Notes under the pieces: model-generated
What the model saw: the letters and a program-made list of their open reading frames with translations, nothing else
What the model was told of the DNA's origin: nothing
Databases searched by the model: none
Translations under genes and position numbers: made by a program
Assembly: GCA_034927815.1 (NCBI GenBank)
Contig: JAYFPK010000038.1
Coordinates: forward strand, 1-64,000
Length of the DNA: 64,000 nucleotides
Reading direction: 5' to 3'
Source: Limiplasma sp034927815
Lineage (GTDB): Bacteria > Bacillota > Clostridia > Christensenellales > Aristaeellaceae
Shown: in pieces, positions 33,122 through 41,722 of the stretch
How the letters are laid out: the number at the start of each line of letters is the position of its first letter
Position numbering within the stretch: the stretch's first letter is position 1

Positions 33122-33814
33122 TCACAGCCTCCTGAAAAATCCGTGCTTGCCGGAGATGGCGGGGGGCGCGGCCAAACGGAAGCAGATCCAGGCGGCGGCC
33201 AGGTTCAGCGCAAAGCCCCCCTCGCAAAGCAGCCAGTCCCAAAAGGTCCTGTGGGTGATGAAGCGGATCCCCAGAAAATAGACCAGCACGCCCCCCACCG
33301 CGTTAAGGGCCAGGATGACCAGCAGCGTGAGGCGAAAGGTGCGCACGGCCCTGAGGGCTGCCCGGGCGGCCATCAGGGGCCGCCGGTAGCCCCGCCGCCA
33401 CAGCAGCTGGAGGGCCAGGGACAAAAGCCAGGTCAGGAGGAATCCGCTCCCCAGAAAGAGCCGCCAGTGCAAATCCCGGGCGTCCAGGGCAGCCCCCAGG
33501 GCCTCCCCCCTGAGCCCCTGGATGGATGCGGCCTCGGCGGCCCGGCCAAGCCAGCCCTCCAAGGCCGGCAGCACCTCCAGCAGGTTTTCCGCCAAAGCCG
33601 GGGCCGTGCCCACCAGGGTGTAGGGATACACCCACAGCAGTCCCCCCAGGGGTAACGCCAGGGCCAATCCGAAGGCCAGTGCATAGCACAGCAGCACCTT
33701 GGTTTTGTTGCTGTATCGGACCCTAAGCCGCCTGCCGGGTCTGGGGAGGGGCGAGAGGGCCTCCTTTTTTCCGCTTTTCCCCGTCTGGGGGTTTGCGCTG
33801 AGAAATGCCTCCAT
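33122..33814 (-). CDS. Four-helix membrane protein of the tubulin/actin operon
   Basis: A 230-residue protein with a basic cytosolic N-terminus (SGKKEALSPLPRPGRRLRVRYSNK in outline) and four predicted membrane helices: VLLCYALAFGLALALPLGGLLW, FLGSGFLLTWLLSLALQLLW, FRLTLLVILALNAVGGVLVYFLG and WLLCEGGFALNLAAAWICFRL. A loop of about 60 residues between helices 1 and 2 is probably extracellular. No family recognised. AAAGGAGGAGCTT precedes the ATG at 33814, 13 bases after the lipoprotein gene. In context it is a candidate membrane anchor linking the lipoprotein outside to the tubulin/actin proteins inside. Confidence 0.8.
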   Translation of the reverse strand: MEAFLSANPQTGKSGKKEALSPLPRPGRRLRVRYSNKTKVLLCYALAFGLALALPLGGLLWVYPYTLVGTAPALAENLLEVLPALEGWLGRAAEAASIQGLRGEALGAALDARDLHWRLFLGSGFLLTWLLSLALQLLWRRGYRRPLMAARAALRAVRTFRLTLLVILALNAVGGVLVYFLGIRFITHRTFWDWLLCEGGFALNLAAAWICFRLAAPPAISGKHGFFRRL

Positions 33815-33827
33815 AAGCTCCTCCTTT

Positions 33828-35939
33828 CTACCGGGGCTCCGGGTCCGGGGCCGCTTTTTGGTTGTCCACGAATACGTCAAAAACATAGCGCACCAAGGAG
33901 CTCCGGGGGGCCGTGGCCGCCTGGCGGAGCTGGGCGGCCAGCTCCCCAAGGCCCGGAGCCTTGTCCACCGGGGGGATGTCCGGCACGGTCAGCCCATGGT
34001 AAAGCTTGCTGGTATAGGGCCCCCAGGCGTGGGTGAACGCTTTGGGAACGCTCTTTCTTTCGGCCTCGTACTGGTGGATGGCCTGGGTAAAGGCCTCCCA
34101 GCTCACGATATCCTCCCGGGTGATGGTGGCGGACAGGCTCCCCTCCCCGTCAATCCAGTCCACAGGCAACCACACCAGCTCCTGGGGGGTGAGCTCCGCG
34201 CGGATTTGGAGGCGGTAGTAGCCCTCCGCAAGCTTTGTGCCCTCTGCGGCCAGGGTGCAGACCAGACGGCCTTGGTCCTTGTCCAGCACCAGGCTCTCCA
34301 GGGTGAAGGGGGATGCCTCTTGGCGGCCCTCAAAGGGCTTGTCCTGGCGGGAGAAGATGTACAGCTTGTCCCGCAAAGCCAACACCTGCTCCCCCTCCTT
34401 GGCCTGGAGCTGGCTGCCGCTGGGCAGCGTGCGGCTCAGCAGCACCGCGGCGCTCACTTCCACCCGGGCTTCCTGGAGCCGGGAAAGGTCTATCTCCGTA
34501 TCCTCCCCGTCCCGGGCCAGGGGGAAGGACACCGTAAAGCGGCGGTTCCCCTGGACCCCGTCCTCATCCGGGGCGAGAAAGGCGGTTTGAAGCCCGTTCT
34601 GGTCCTCCACCCGGCCCTCCCCCTCCACCACCTCCAGGGCGGCTTCGGGGCTGTGCTGGGTGTAGTAGCCGGGGTCAGGGCGGCTGATCACCGTGTGCCA
34701 ATAGGCGAATCCAAAGGGCTGCTGAACCACGGTGGCCCCCCCGCGGGCGTAGGTCAGCTCCCCTTCCTTGGGGCCCCGGAGGTCCCGCAGGCCCTCGTCG
34801 GCGTCCAGCCTGGCATTCAGCCCGGCCATGTATTCCTCCACCCGGTCCTTCTCCCCAATCACCAAAGCCAGGGCCAGCCGGGGCATGGGGGCCATGTACT
34901 GGATGGTTCTCTTTTTGCTGTCATAGATGGGCTTGCCCCAGATCAGGGGCTCCCGCAGGTCCGCGGCTCCCACGGAGGAGATCTGCCCCAGGTAGTCCAG
35001 CCGGAAAGCGTACAGGCCCACCGCCAGCCCCCGGTCAAAGACGCCCCGCTCCTCCAGAAGCCGCCGCACGTAGGGCACCGGCTCCCCCACCAGGGTAGTC
35101 CCCGACAGGCCCCGTAAAGAGGCCGGATCGCAGAGGATCACGCTGAGGCGGCTCAAATCCAAATTCTCCAGGGCGTAAAGCAGAGGATAGTCGTTCTCTT
35201 CCTTGCTCTCCTTCGCCACAAGGCCCTCCTGGGCTCCCCGGCCCTCCCCGATGGCGGCGATCTGCCCCTCCAGGGCCCGGCTCATGGCCTCCACCATCCC
35301 GGGATTTTCCAGCTCCGCCCCATCGTCCTCGGTAAAACGGGCCATCTGGTTCATTTTGGGGCTGCCCAGGGCGTAGAAGCTCCGGGTCATGTCCTCCGCC
35401 GACAGCTCCGCGAATGCCGAGGGCAGCGGGTTCACGGCGTAGGTCATCAGGTCCCGCCGCAGGGAGCGCACCTTTTCCCCGGACGCGTCCTTCGCCGCCA
35501 AGGCGCAAGCCTGGAGGTATTTCTCCGGAAGCCGCTCGTTGCCATAGCGCAGCACCCGGGTCCGTGCGCCCTGGGCCGCGTCCAGCATCCCCCGCAGCAC
35601 ATTCTCATACCACCCGGCGCCATGCCCCAGGCGGTAGTGAAAGCCTCCCTCCCGGAACCGCCAGCCAAAATGAGGGTAGATCGTCTCCTGATGGGGGTTG
35701 ATGCCGCCCATCCCCTGGGTGGCGTCCAACCACAGGTCCACCCGCAGGTAGCCCTCCGCCTCTTGCGTGGCGGAGGGGGTCTGTCGGGTCCCGTCCCGGT
35801 AAGGCTCCATTTCCAGCAAGCTCAAATTGGGCTTGGCCAGGGTGGCCTCCCCTTGAAGGCTCACCACCGCGCAGCCCGGCAGCAGCGCCGCCGCGGCCAG
35901 CAGCATAAGCCCGGCCAAAACCGCCTTCATTCTCCGCAC
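33828..35939 (-). CDS. Large lipoprotein with a vWA-like domain
   Basis: About 703 residues with a lipoprotein signal (AVLAGLMLLAAAALLPGC). Residues of about 60-330 look like a divergent von Willebrand A domain: strand plus metal-site-like LRVDLWLDATQGMGG (DxTxG instead of DxSxS), and later LSRLSVILCDPASLRG and GLAVGLYAFRLDY as central strands. The C-terminal half is beta-rich (EVSAAVLLSRTLPSG; YRLQIRAELTPQELVWLPVDW). It should sit on the outer face of the membrane. GTG at 35939 (AAGGGG 9 bases upstream) and ATG at 35930 are both possible starts. First gene of the four-gene operon; a TTGACA at 36008-36013 lies upstream but without a well-spaced -10. Confidence 0.78.
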   Translation of the reverse strand: MRRMKAVLAGLMLLAAAALLPGCAVVSLQGEATLAKPNLSLLEMEPYRDGTRQTPSATQEAEGYLRVDLWLDATQGMGGINPHQETIYPHFGWRFREGGFHYRLGHGAGWYENVLRGMLDAAQGARTRVLRYGNERLPEKYLQACALAAKDASGEKVRSLRRDLMTYAVNPLPSAFAELSAEDMTRSFYALGSPKMNQMARFTEDDGAELENPGMVEAMSRALEGQIAAIGEGRGAQEGLVAKESKEENDYPLLYALENLDLSRLSVILCDPASLRGLSGTTLVGEPVPYVRRLLEERGVFDRGLAVGLYAFRLDYLGQISSVGAADLREPLIWGKPIYDSKKRTIQYMAPMPRLALALVIGEKDRVEEYMAGLNARLDADEGLRDLRGPKEGELTYARGGATVVQQPFGFAYWHTVISRPDPGYYTQHSPEAALEVVEGEGRVEDQNGLQTAFLAPDEDGVQGNRRFTVSFPLARDGEDTEIDLSRLQEARVEVSAAVLLSRTLPSGSQLQAKEGEQVLALRDKLYIFSRQDKPFEGRQEASPFTLESLVLDKDQGRLVCTLAAEGTKLAEGYYRLQIRAELTPQELVWLPVDWIDGEGSLSATITREDIVSWEAFTQAIHQYEAERKSVPKAFTHAWGPYTSKLYHGLTVPDIPPVDKAPGLGELAAQLRQAATAPRSSLVRYVFDVFVDNQKAAPDPEPR

Positions 35940-36027
35940 TGCGCACCGCCCCTTCCCGCCCGGCAAAACCCACAAAATTTTCCAAATTGATTTTATTCGA
36001 CTCCCTTTGTCAAAAGTCCTTCCACCA

Positions 36028-36069
36028 GGGGCTCCGCCCCTGGACCCCGCCAGGGACCAAGTCCCTGGA
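36028..36069 (+). repeat. REP-like double hairpin, forward copy before the cytoskeletal operon
   Basis: GGGGCTCCGCCCC, GGACCCCGCC, then a hairpin with arms CCAGGGAC/GTCCCTGG. Compare 25691-25713 and, inverted, 27082-27126. Together with the latter it brackets the tubulin/actin operon. Confidence 0.65.
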
Positions 36070-36304
36070 CCCTCCTTTGCCTTCGGCAATAAGGTACAGG
36101 GCCCAAGGGACGCAAGGTTCACGGGATGCAAAACTCGGGGTTCCTTCCGCCGCCCCGGGGCTTTCTCCGCCCAAGCTGCAAATGTAAAAAAGAGGGGCCA
36201 TAAACCGCCTCTTTCCTCATATCTTTTATCTTCGCCTCTGGGCTTTGCCCTTACCCATCCCAAGGCAAAGCGTAGCGCCAAATGTGGGTGAAACCCCCAC
36301 CCCC

Positions 36305-37090
36305 TCAGCGCCGCCTCCCCACAAAAAGCAGATGATTGCTGTGCCCCAGCATCTCCGGCTTTTCACAGGTGTGGAAATGATAGCGGAGATACTGCCGGTA
36401 GCTTTCCTCATCCAGGGCGTTGATTCTCTCCTCCATCAATTCGCTGACCCCGTCGGAGGCAACCTCATGGAGGATTTCAATCCCTCCGTCTCGCAGCATA
36501 TGGCGGCACTGGTCCACGGTAAAAAACACAAAGGGGAAGTCCTTCACCTTAAAGGTATCGTGCTCATAGCTGTCCCCCAGCAAATAGTCTTCGCGGTAGG
36601 CTAGCTCCGTCAGAATCACCATGTCATTGGCGATAAAGGCGAAAAACAGCGTCCCATCCTCCTTGCAGACCCGTTTTGCCTCTGCGATGCACCTGCGCCG
36701 CTCCGCCTCCCCGTGCATGTGGTACAAGGGGCCGAAGAGAAGCACAACCTCAAAGCTACGGTCCTCAAAGCGGGATAGATCCACCGCGTTTCCCTGGAAA
36801 AGCGAAATGGAATGCTCCGGCGTGATCTTTTGGGAGAAGGCCTGGATATTCCGTTCCGCCAGCTCCAGGGCGCAGACCTGATGCCCCTTTTCCGCAAAAT
36901 ACAGGCTGTATTCCCCAGCCCCCGCTCCCACGTCCAAAATCCGGTCCCCCGGCTTCAAGTACTTTTCAATGAAGCGGACGGTGGTCAAGAACTCCACCCT
37001 GGCCGCTTGGGAACGGTTGAGCCGCGTGTTTTCATCGAAGATTTCATAGGTCTTTTTGATTTGCTCCACTTCATCCTGAATCTGTTGCAA
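36305..37090 (-). CDS. Class I SAM-dependent methyltransferase
   Basis: About 261 residues with the SAM motif I ILDVGAGAGEYSLYFAEKG, an acidic residue after strand 2 (VCALELAERN), FEVVLLFGPLYHMHG (motif IV region) and a C-terminal strand pair. Substrate unknown. The start is uncertain: TTG at 37090 gives the full N-terminal helix, while a GTG 21 bases later (37069) is an alternative; neither has a well-spaced ribosome site (GAAGGA lies 15 or more bases upstream). It follows the LacI gene on the same strand after about 115 bases and may be cotranscribed with it. Confidence 0.85.
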   Translation of the reverse strand: MQQIQDEVEQIKKTYEIFDENTRLNRSQAARVEFLTTVRFIEKYLKPGDRILDVGAGAGEYSLYFAEKGHQVCALELAERNIQAFSQKITPEHSISLFQGNAVDLSRFEDRSFEVVLLFGPLYHMHGEAERRRCIAEAKRVCKEDGTLFFAFIANDMVILTELAYREDYLLGDSYEHDTFKVKDFPFVFFTVDQCRHMLRDGGIEILHEVASDGVSELMEERINALDEESYRQYLRYHFHTCEKPEMLGHSNHLLFVGRRR

Positions 37091-37204
37091 CTGCTCAAAA
37101 TTGATATCCTTCGCCCCCTATGCTGTGAGAAAATATGGAACTGCATCTCTTGGTATGAATCTTCCTTCTCCCGAGGCAGCGTCATGCTCCCGGGGGAAGC
37201 CCCC

Positions 37205-38218
37205 TCAAACCGCCCGCACGGAGCTTCTTTCCACCAGCTGCACGTCCAGCACCCGGGACTCCGCCAATGCTTCGGGGCTGCCAAGGCGATGCTCCAAAAT
37301 TTCCACCGCCAGCGCCGCCTTTTGTTCCAGGTCCTGGGCAATGGTGGTCAACTGGGGGGAAACCTGCGTGCTAATGAGCATGTTGTCAAAACCCACGATG
37401 GATAAATCCTCAGGCACGCGAATCCCCTGGGCGTAAAGGCCGCCAATCAGCGAGGCGGCCATCTGGTCGCTGGTCACAAAGGCAGCGGTGACGTCCTCCT
37501 TCATGGACAGCAGGGCTTGGGTGGCCTGGGCCACGGAACGGGGGTCCATATCGGATTCCAAGGTAAGGCGGCGCTTGTCCGGCAAAACGAGACCATGCTT
37601 TTTCAACGTATCCACAAAGCCCCGCAGGCGGTGTTGAATCACGCTATTGTCATGCTCCGGGGGGCTGATGAAGGCGATGGCGCGGTGGCCCTTTCCAATC
37701 AAGTATTCCGCGGCCAGTTGAGCGCCCTTGTAATCGTCGATGCCCACGCTGGAAAGCTGGCGCATGTTGCTATAACTGTCAATGAACACCATGGGAATAT
37801 TGCTCAGGTCATAAATCTGCTCGATCTCGTCGTCAAACATGCCGAGGAAAATGGCTCCCCGCACATTCCATGTTTTCAGGCTCTTGGCAATATCCTCCTG
37901 CTTTTGCACCATGCTGATCATCGCATAATAGCCAAGCCGCTGGATTTTTTCGATAACGGCTCCTACCAGCGTGGCGTTGTGGGGGCTGCTCAGGGAGTTT
38001 TCATTGGGAAGGCTGCGCAGCATAATGGCGATAATGTTGGAGTTGGCCTTGGCCAGGCTGCGGGCGGAGGCATTTTGCACGTATCCTCTTTTTTGCAAAA
38101 TCGCTTGGATCTGCTCCGCTTTCTCTTGGGACACCTTGCGAAAATTGCCGTTGACAACGTTGGAGACCGTCATCAGGCTTACGTTGGCTTCCTTGGCAAT
38201 GTCCTTCAGCGTAACCAT
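37205..38218 (-). CDS. LacI family transcriptional regulator
   Basis: A 337-residue repressor: N-terminal HTH (TLKDIAKEANVSLMTVSNVVNG) plus hinge helix (NASARSLA), then a periplasmic-binding-like sugar sensor ending IVGFDNMLISTQVSPQLTTI. It is divergent from the alpha-glucoside ABC operon and therefore likely its sugar-responsive repressor. A GTTTATAAAC palindrome lies just downstream of its own -10, consistent with autoregulation. Confidence 0.93.
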   Translation of the reverse strand: MVTLKDIAKEANVSLMTVSNVVNGNFRKVSQEKAEQIQAILQKRGYVQNASARSLAKANSNIIAIMLRSLPNENSLSSPHNATLVGAVIEKIQRLGYYAMISMVQKQEDIAKSLKTWNVRGAIFLGMFDDEIEQIYDLSNIPMVFIDSYSNMRQLSSVGIDDYKGAQLAAEYLIGKGHRAIAFISPPEHDNSVIQHRLRGFVDTLKKHGLVLPDKRRLTLESDMDPRSVAQATQALLSMKEDVTAAFVTSDQMAASLIGGLYAQGIRVPEDLSIVGFDNMLISTQVSPQLTTIAQDLEQKAALAVEILEHRLGSPEALAESRVLDVQLVERSSVRAV

Positions 38219-38236
38219 GAAACATCTCCTTGATCC

Positions 38237-38277
38237 GTTTATAAACCTATCATAGCATGTTATCCGGGGAAAATCAA
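38237..38277 (-). promoter_or_regulatory. lacI-type gene promoter with palindromic operator
   Basis: On the minus strand -35 TTGATT (38272-38277), 17-base spacer, -10 TATGAT (38249-38254). The palindrome GTTTATAAAC (38237-38246) sits over the expected start site. Confidence 0.7.
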
Positions 38278-38406
38278 TCCATTTTCGGGTTTAAATAAAC
38301 TTAATCCATCCCGTTGATAAACTTCCGTTTTGTCCTTTATAACCGAAGCAGGCAAGAATACCCTGTTCAAAATACATATCTTTCCAAAGGAATTTATGAA
38401 AACATA

Positions 38407-38452
38407 TTGACAAGCTTCCCACATCGGGTATAATGATGTTAGTTTAGCGCTA
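38407..38452 (+). promoter_or_regulatory. Promoter and putative operator of the sugar ABC/glycosidase operon
   Basis: -35 TTGACA (38407-38412), 16-base spacer, extended -10 GGGTATAAT (TATAAT at 38429-38434). TAGCGCTA (38445-38452), a palindrome with a central CG pair as LacI family operators have, lies at the start site. Confidence 0.75.
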
Positions 38453-38527
38453 TACCTTGCCGGCAAGAAAAGCCCACGGAAAACGAAAACCCATTGTCCC
38501 ATTGGTTGGAAAGAAAGGAAGGATCTT

Positions 38528-39880
38528 ATGAAAAAGCTTGGTTCCCGTTTTCTTTCTCTGCTCTTGGCAGCCGCCATGCTCACGCTGACAGCCGCCTGCG
38601 CCGCGGGCGCGGAAGCTCCGGCTGTCATGGGCGGGGCTGTGCAGTATGACGCCAGCCAGCCCGTCGCGGACGGCGAGCCCATTGAACTGGAGCTTTGGTA
38701 CTGGACAGGGGCGGAAAACCTCTTCAAATCCCTGGTGGAGCAATATACGGCCATTCACCCCAATGTGAGCGTCACGCTGGTGGAAAACCCCTGGGACGAC
38801 TATTGGACGAAGTTGCCCCTGGCGCTCCAGGGCAACGAAGGCCCCGCCATTTTCAACATTCACAACAGCCATCATGAAAACCTGATCGGCTACCTGGCTC
38901 CCTACGGCATTCCTGTGGAGGACCTGGAAAAGGATTTCGTGGGCGTCTCCGCCCATGTGATCGACGGCCAGGTGTATTACACCGATTACGGCCTGATGAC
39001 TGCCACCATGTACTACAACAAGGCCATGTGGGAAAAGGCCGGCTTGACGGATGCCGACATTCCCAAGACCTGGGACCAGTTCCGCGAGGTTGCCAAAAAG
39101 CTGACCATCCGGGATGAAAAGGGCGAGCTGGTGCAAGCGGGCTTCAGCTTTAACGGCGGCGCGCAGGGGGATGTGCTGGGCATGCAATACCAGTACGGCC
39201 AAAACCTGTTTACCCAGGACAATCAGGTTTCCTTTAACAACGAGGCCGTCCGCACCGTTGTGCAGCGTATGAAGGACTTCTACGAAGTGGACAAGATCGG
39301 GGATTACAACTTCGGCAACAACTCCGGCGACAACTTCGGCCAGGGCATGGTGGCCCTGTATTTGGGCTGGGGCTTCATGCACAACGTGCTGAAAAACAAC
39401 TTCCCGGACACCCAGTTTGGCAGCTTCGAGATCCCCACTCCCACCGGGGAGGCGCCCTACGCGTACCACCGCTATAACGGCGAGTCCACCTTCGGCGTCA
39501 ACAAGAACGCTCCCGCCCAGCAGCAGGCTGTGGCCCAGGATATCGTGCGCTTCTTCCTGGCCAGCGATGCGCTGCAAAAGGAATTCTGCCTGGCCAATTC
39601 CGTGTTCCCCGCCAAAAACTCCCTGGCCAATGACCAGGACATCCTTGGCGTCTCCAGCATTGCGGTGCTGGCGGAACATATCGACCGCTATATCTGGCCC
39701 GGCCCCATGCCCAGCGCGGTGGAGAACAATATGAAGATCGCCTTGGAGGATATCTTCTATAATGGGGCGAACATGGAAACTGCTCTGCAAAGCGCGGAGG
39801 ATGCTTGTAACCAGGAGCTGGCTATGAACGAGTTTGTCCCGGTGGAGGCTCAGTACAAGTACGCCGGCGAAGCCAAATAA
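38528..39880 (+). CDS. ABC transporter sugar-binding lipoprotein (MalE-like)
   Basis: A 450-residue extracellular solute-binding protein (family 1) with a lipoprotein-type signal (SLLLAAAMLTLTAAC). Conserved features: LELWYWTGAENLFKSLVEQYTAIHPNVSVTLVE at the N-lobe, ATMYYNKAMWEKAG, and GEAPYAYHRYNGESTFGVNKNAPAQQQAVAQDIVRFFL near the C-lobe. It captures an oligosaccharide, most likely an alpha-glucoside given the GH13/GH31 partners. AAAGGAAGGATCTT precedes the ATG. First gene of the operon. Confidence 0.93.
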   Translation: MKKLGSRFLSLLLAAAMLTLTAACAAGAEAPAVMGGAVQYDASQPVADGEPIELELWYWTGAENLFKSLVEQYTAIHPNVSVTLVENPWDDYWTKLPLALQGNEGPAIFNIHNSHHENLIGYLAPYGIPVEDLEKDFVGVSAHVIDGQVYYTDYGLMTATMYYNKAMWEKAGLTDADIPKTWDQFREVAKKLTIRDEKGELVQAGFSFNGGAQGDVLGMQYQYGQNLFTQDNQVSFNNEAVRTVVQRMKDFYEVDKIGDYNFGNNSGDNFGQGMVALYLGWGFMHNVLKNNFPDTQFGSFEIPTPTGEAPYAYHRYNGESTFGVNKNAPAQQQAVAQDIVRFFLASDALQKEFCLANSVFPAKNSLANDQDILGVSSIAVLAEHIDRYIWPGPMPSAVENNMKIALEDIFYNGANMETALQSAEDACNQELAMNEFVPVEAQYKYAGEAK

Positions 39881-39963
39881 CCAGGTAATCAAATTGGAGC
39901 GGCGGGCCGGTGGGCAATGCGTCATTCCCACCGGCCCTTTCCGCCCCACGGGAGGAGAGAGCC

Positions 39964-40866
39964 ATGAAAACCACGGCCCGGAGCGTAAATCCTTTGCGCA
40001 GCCGCAGTGAAGTGATTCTGCGCGACATGGTGGTCACGGGGCTGATTCTGTTTTTCGTGGTCTTCTTTTTTTTCCCGATCCTGATGGCCTTTGTGGGCAG
40101 CTTTCATCTGTGGAATCCGCTCAAGGGGCAGTACCGGTTTACGGGCCTGGACAACTGGAAAATGGTGTTTTCCAACGCGCTGTTCTGGCGCTCCATGGGC
40201 AATACCGTGGGCTTTTCCGCCGTGGCGGTGGCGGCCCGCGTCCTGCTGGGGCTGCTGCTCGCCAACGCGTTGTTTTCCAAGCTGGTGAAGTACAAGTCCC
40301 TATACCGCACGCTGTATTATTTGCCCACCATCACCCCCATGGTGGCGGTGGCCTTTATCTGGAAATTCATGTACGATCCGCAGTTTGGGCTGCTGAACCA
40401 GCTGCTGGGCACCAAGATCAACTGGCTCTTTGACTCCCGCTACGCCATGACGGCCATTTTGCTGCTGACCATCTGGAAGGACTTTGGCTACGCCGTGGTG
40501 ATTTTATTGGGAGGCATGCATTCTTTGCCGATGGATTGCTATGAGGCCGCCGGCATGGACGGCGCGGGCGCCTGGAAGAAATTCTCCGCCATTACCCTGC
40601 CGCTGCTAAGGCCCACCCTGGTCTTTATCGTCATCACTTCCCTGATCTCCTACTTTCAGACGTACATTCCCGTAATGGTGCTCACCCAGGGCGGGCCGGG
40701 CACCCAAACCTATCTGGCCTCTTACATCATTTATGACCAGGCCTTCGTGAAGTATCATTTTGGGTATGCCTCCGCCATCTCCTTTGTGCTGTTCGCAATC
40801 ATCGCGCTGCTGACGGGCCTGTCCTTCCGCTTGGCGCGCGGTTCAAAGGAGGGGGAACTTTCATGA
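39964..40866 (+). CDS. ABC sugar transporter permease (MalF-like)
   Basis: A 300-residue inner-membrane permease with about six helices and the EAA loop CYEAAGMDGAGAWKKFSAITLPLLRPTL, which contacts the ATPase. GGAGGAGAGAGCC precedes the ATG at 39964. It overlaps the next permease gene by 4 bases. No ATPase gene is present, so a shared MsmX-type ATPase encoded elsewhere probably powers the importer. Confidence 0.93.
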   Translation: MKTTARSVNPLRSRSEVILRDMVVTGLILFFVVFFFFPILMAFVGSFHLWNPLKGQYRFTGLDNWKMVFSNALFWRSMGNTVGFSAVAVAARVLLGLLLANALFSKLVKYKSLYRTLYYLPTITPMVAVAFIWKFMYDPQFGLLNQLLGTKINWLFDSRYAMTAILLLTIWKDFGYAVVILLGGMHSLPMDCYEAAGMDGAGAWKKFSAITLPLLRPTLVFIVITSLISYFQTYIPVMVLTQGGPGTQTYLASYIIYDQAFVKYHFGYASAISFVLFAIIALLTGLSFRLARGSKEGELS

Positions 40867-41687
40867 GCAAGCGCAAGGCAGGCTCCTTGCTTTTGATGGG
40901 GGCGCTGCTTCTTTGCAGCCTGGCGACCCTCCTGCCCTTTGCCTGGATGCTGGCCTCCTCGTTCAAAACAAACGTGGAAATCAGCGCCTTGCAGCACCGG
41001 TTTTTCCCTGCGGCCCCCACGCTGGAAAACTATCAAAACGCTTTGCAAAAGATGAATTTTCTGCGGTATTTTCTCAACAGCCTGGGATACGCGGCGTCCT
41101 TGACCCTCATCACCGTGTATACCAGCGCCATCTCGGGCTTTGTGCTCAGCAAATATCGCTTTCGCGGGCGAAACCTTTTGTTCAGCGCCATCCTCTCCAC
41201 CATGATGGTTCCCGGAGTGGTCACCATCATTCCCAGGTACAGCCTCATGCAAGGGGTGCAGTGGCTGGACACCTATCAGGCGCTGATTGTGCCCAGCCTG
41301 TTTACGTCCTTTGGGATTTTCATGATGCGCCAAAGCTGTTCCGGCGTTCCGGACGAGCTGCTGGAGGCCGCCCGCATCGACGGGGCCAGCGAGTTTTACA
41401 CCTTTCACCGGATCGTGTTCCCCCTGTTGCGCAACGCGGTTTCCAGCATTGCCATCTTCCAGTTTCTTTGGGCCTGGGAGGATTACCTGTGGCCGTACCT
41501 GATGCTGCGGTCGGAAAAAAAGCAGGTGCTCAGCGTCGCGCTCAACATGTTCAGCGGCCGTTATTCCACCGACTATGCGGGGCTGTTCGCGGCCACGGCC
41601 ATTGCCATTGTTCCGGTGGTCCTTTGCTACCTGTTTTTCCAGCGAAGGTTCATCGAGGGCATTGCGGCCTCGGCGGTAAAGGGCTAA
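40863..41687 (+). CDS. ABC sugar transporter permease (MalG-like)
   Basis: A 274-residue six-helix permease with the EAA motif LLEAARIDGASEFYTFHRIVFPLLRNAV and the MalG-type C-terminus (QRRFIEGIAASAVKG). It is translated by ATGA overlap with the MalF-like gene and forms the membrane pore with it. Confidence 0.93.
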   Translation: MSKRKAGSLLLMGALLLCSLATLLPFAWMLASSFKTNVEISALQHRFFPAAPTLENYQNALQKMNFLRYFLNSLGYAASLTLITVYTSAISGFVLSKYRFRGRNLLFSAILSTMMVPGVVTIIPRYSLMQGVQWLDTYQALIVPSLFTSFGIFMMRQSCSGVPDELLEAARIDGASEFYTFHRIVFPLLRNAVSSIAIFQFLWAWEDYLWPYLMLRSEKKQVLSVALNMFSGRYSTDYAGLFAATAIAIVPVVLCYLFFQRRFIEGIAASAVKG

Positions 41688-41722
41688 CGCCCGGGATCAA
41701 TATGAGGAGAGGAGCGGTGGAT

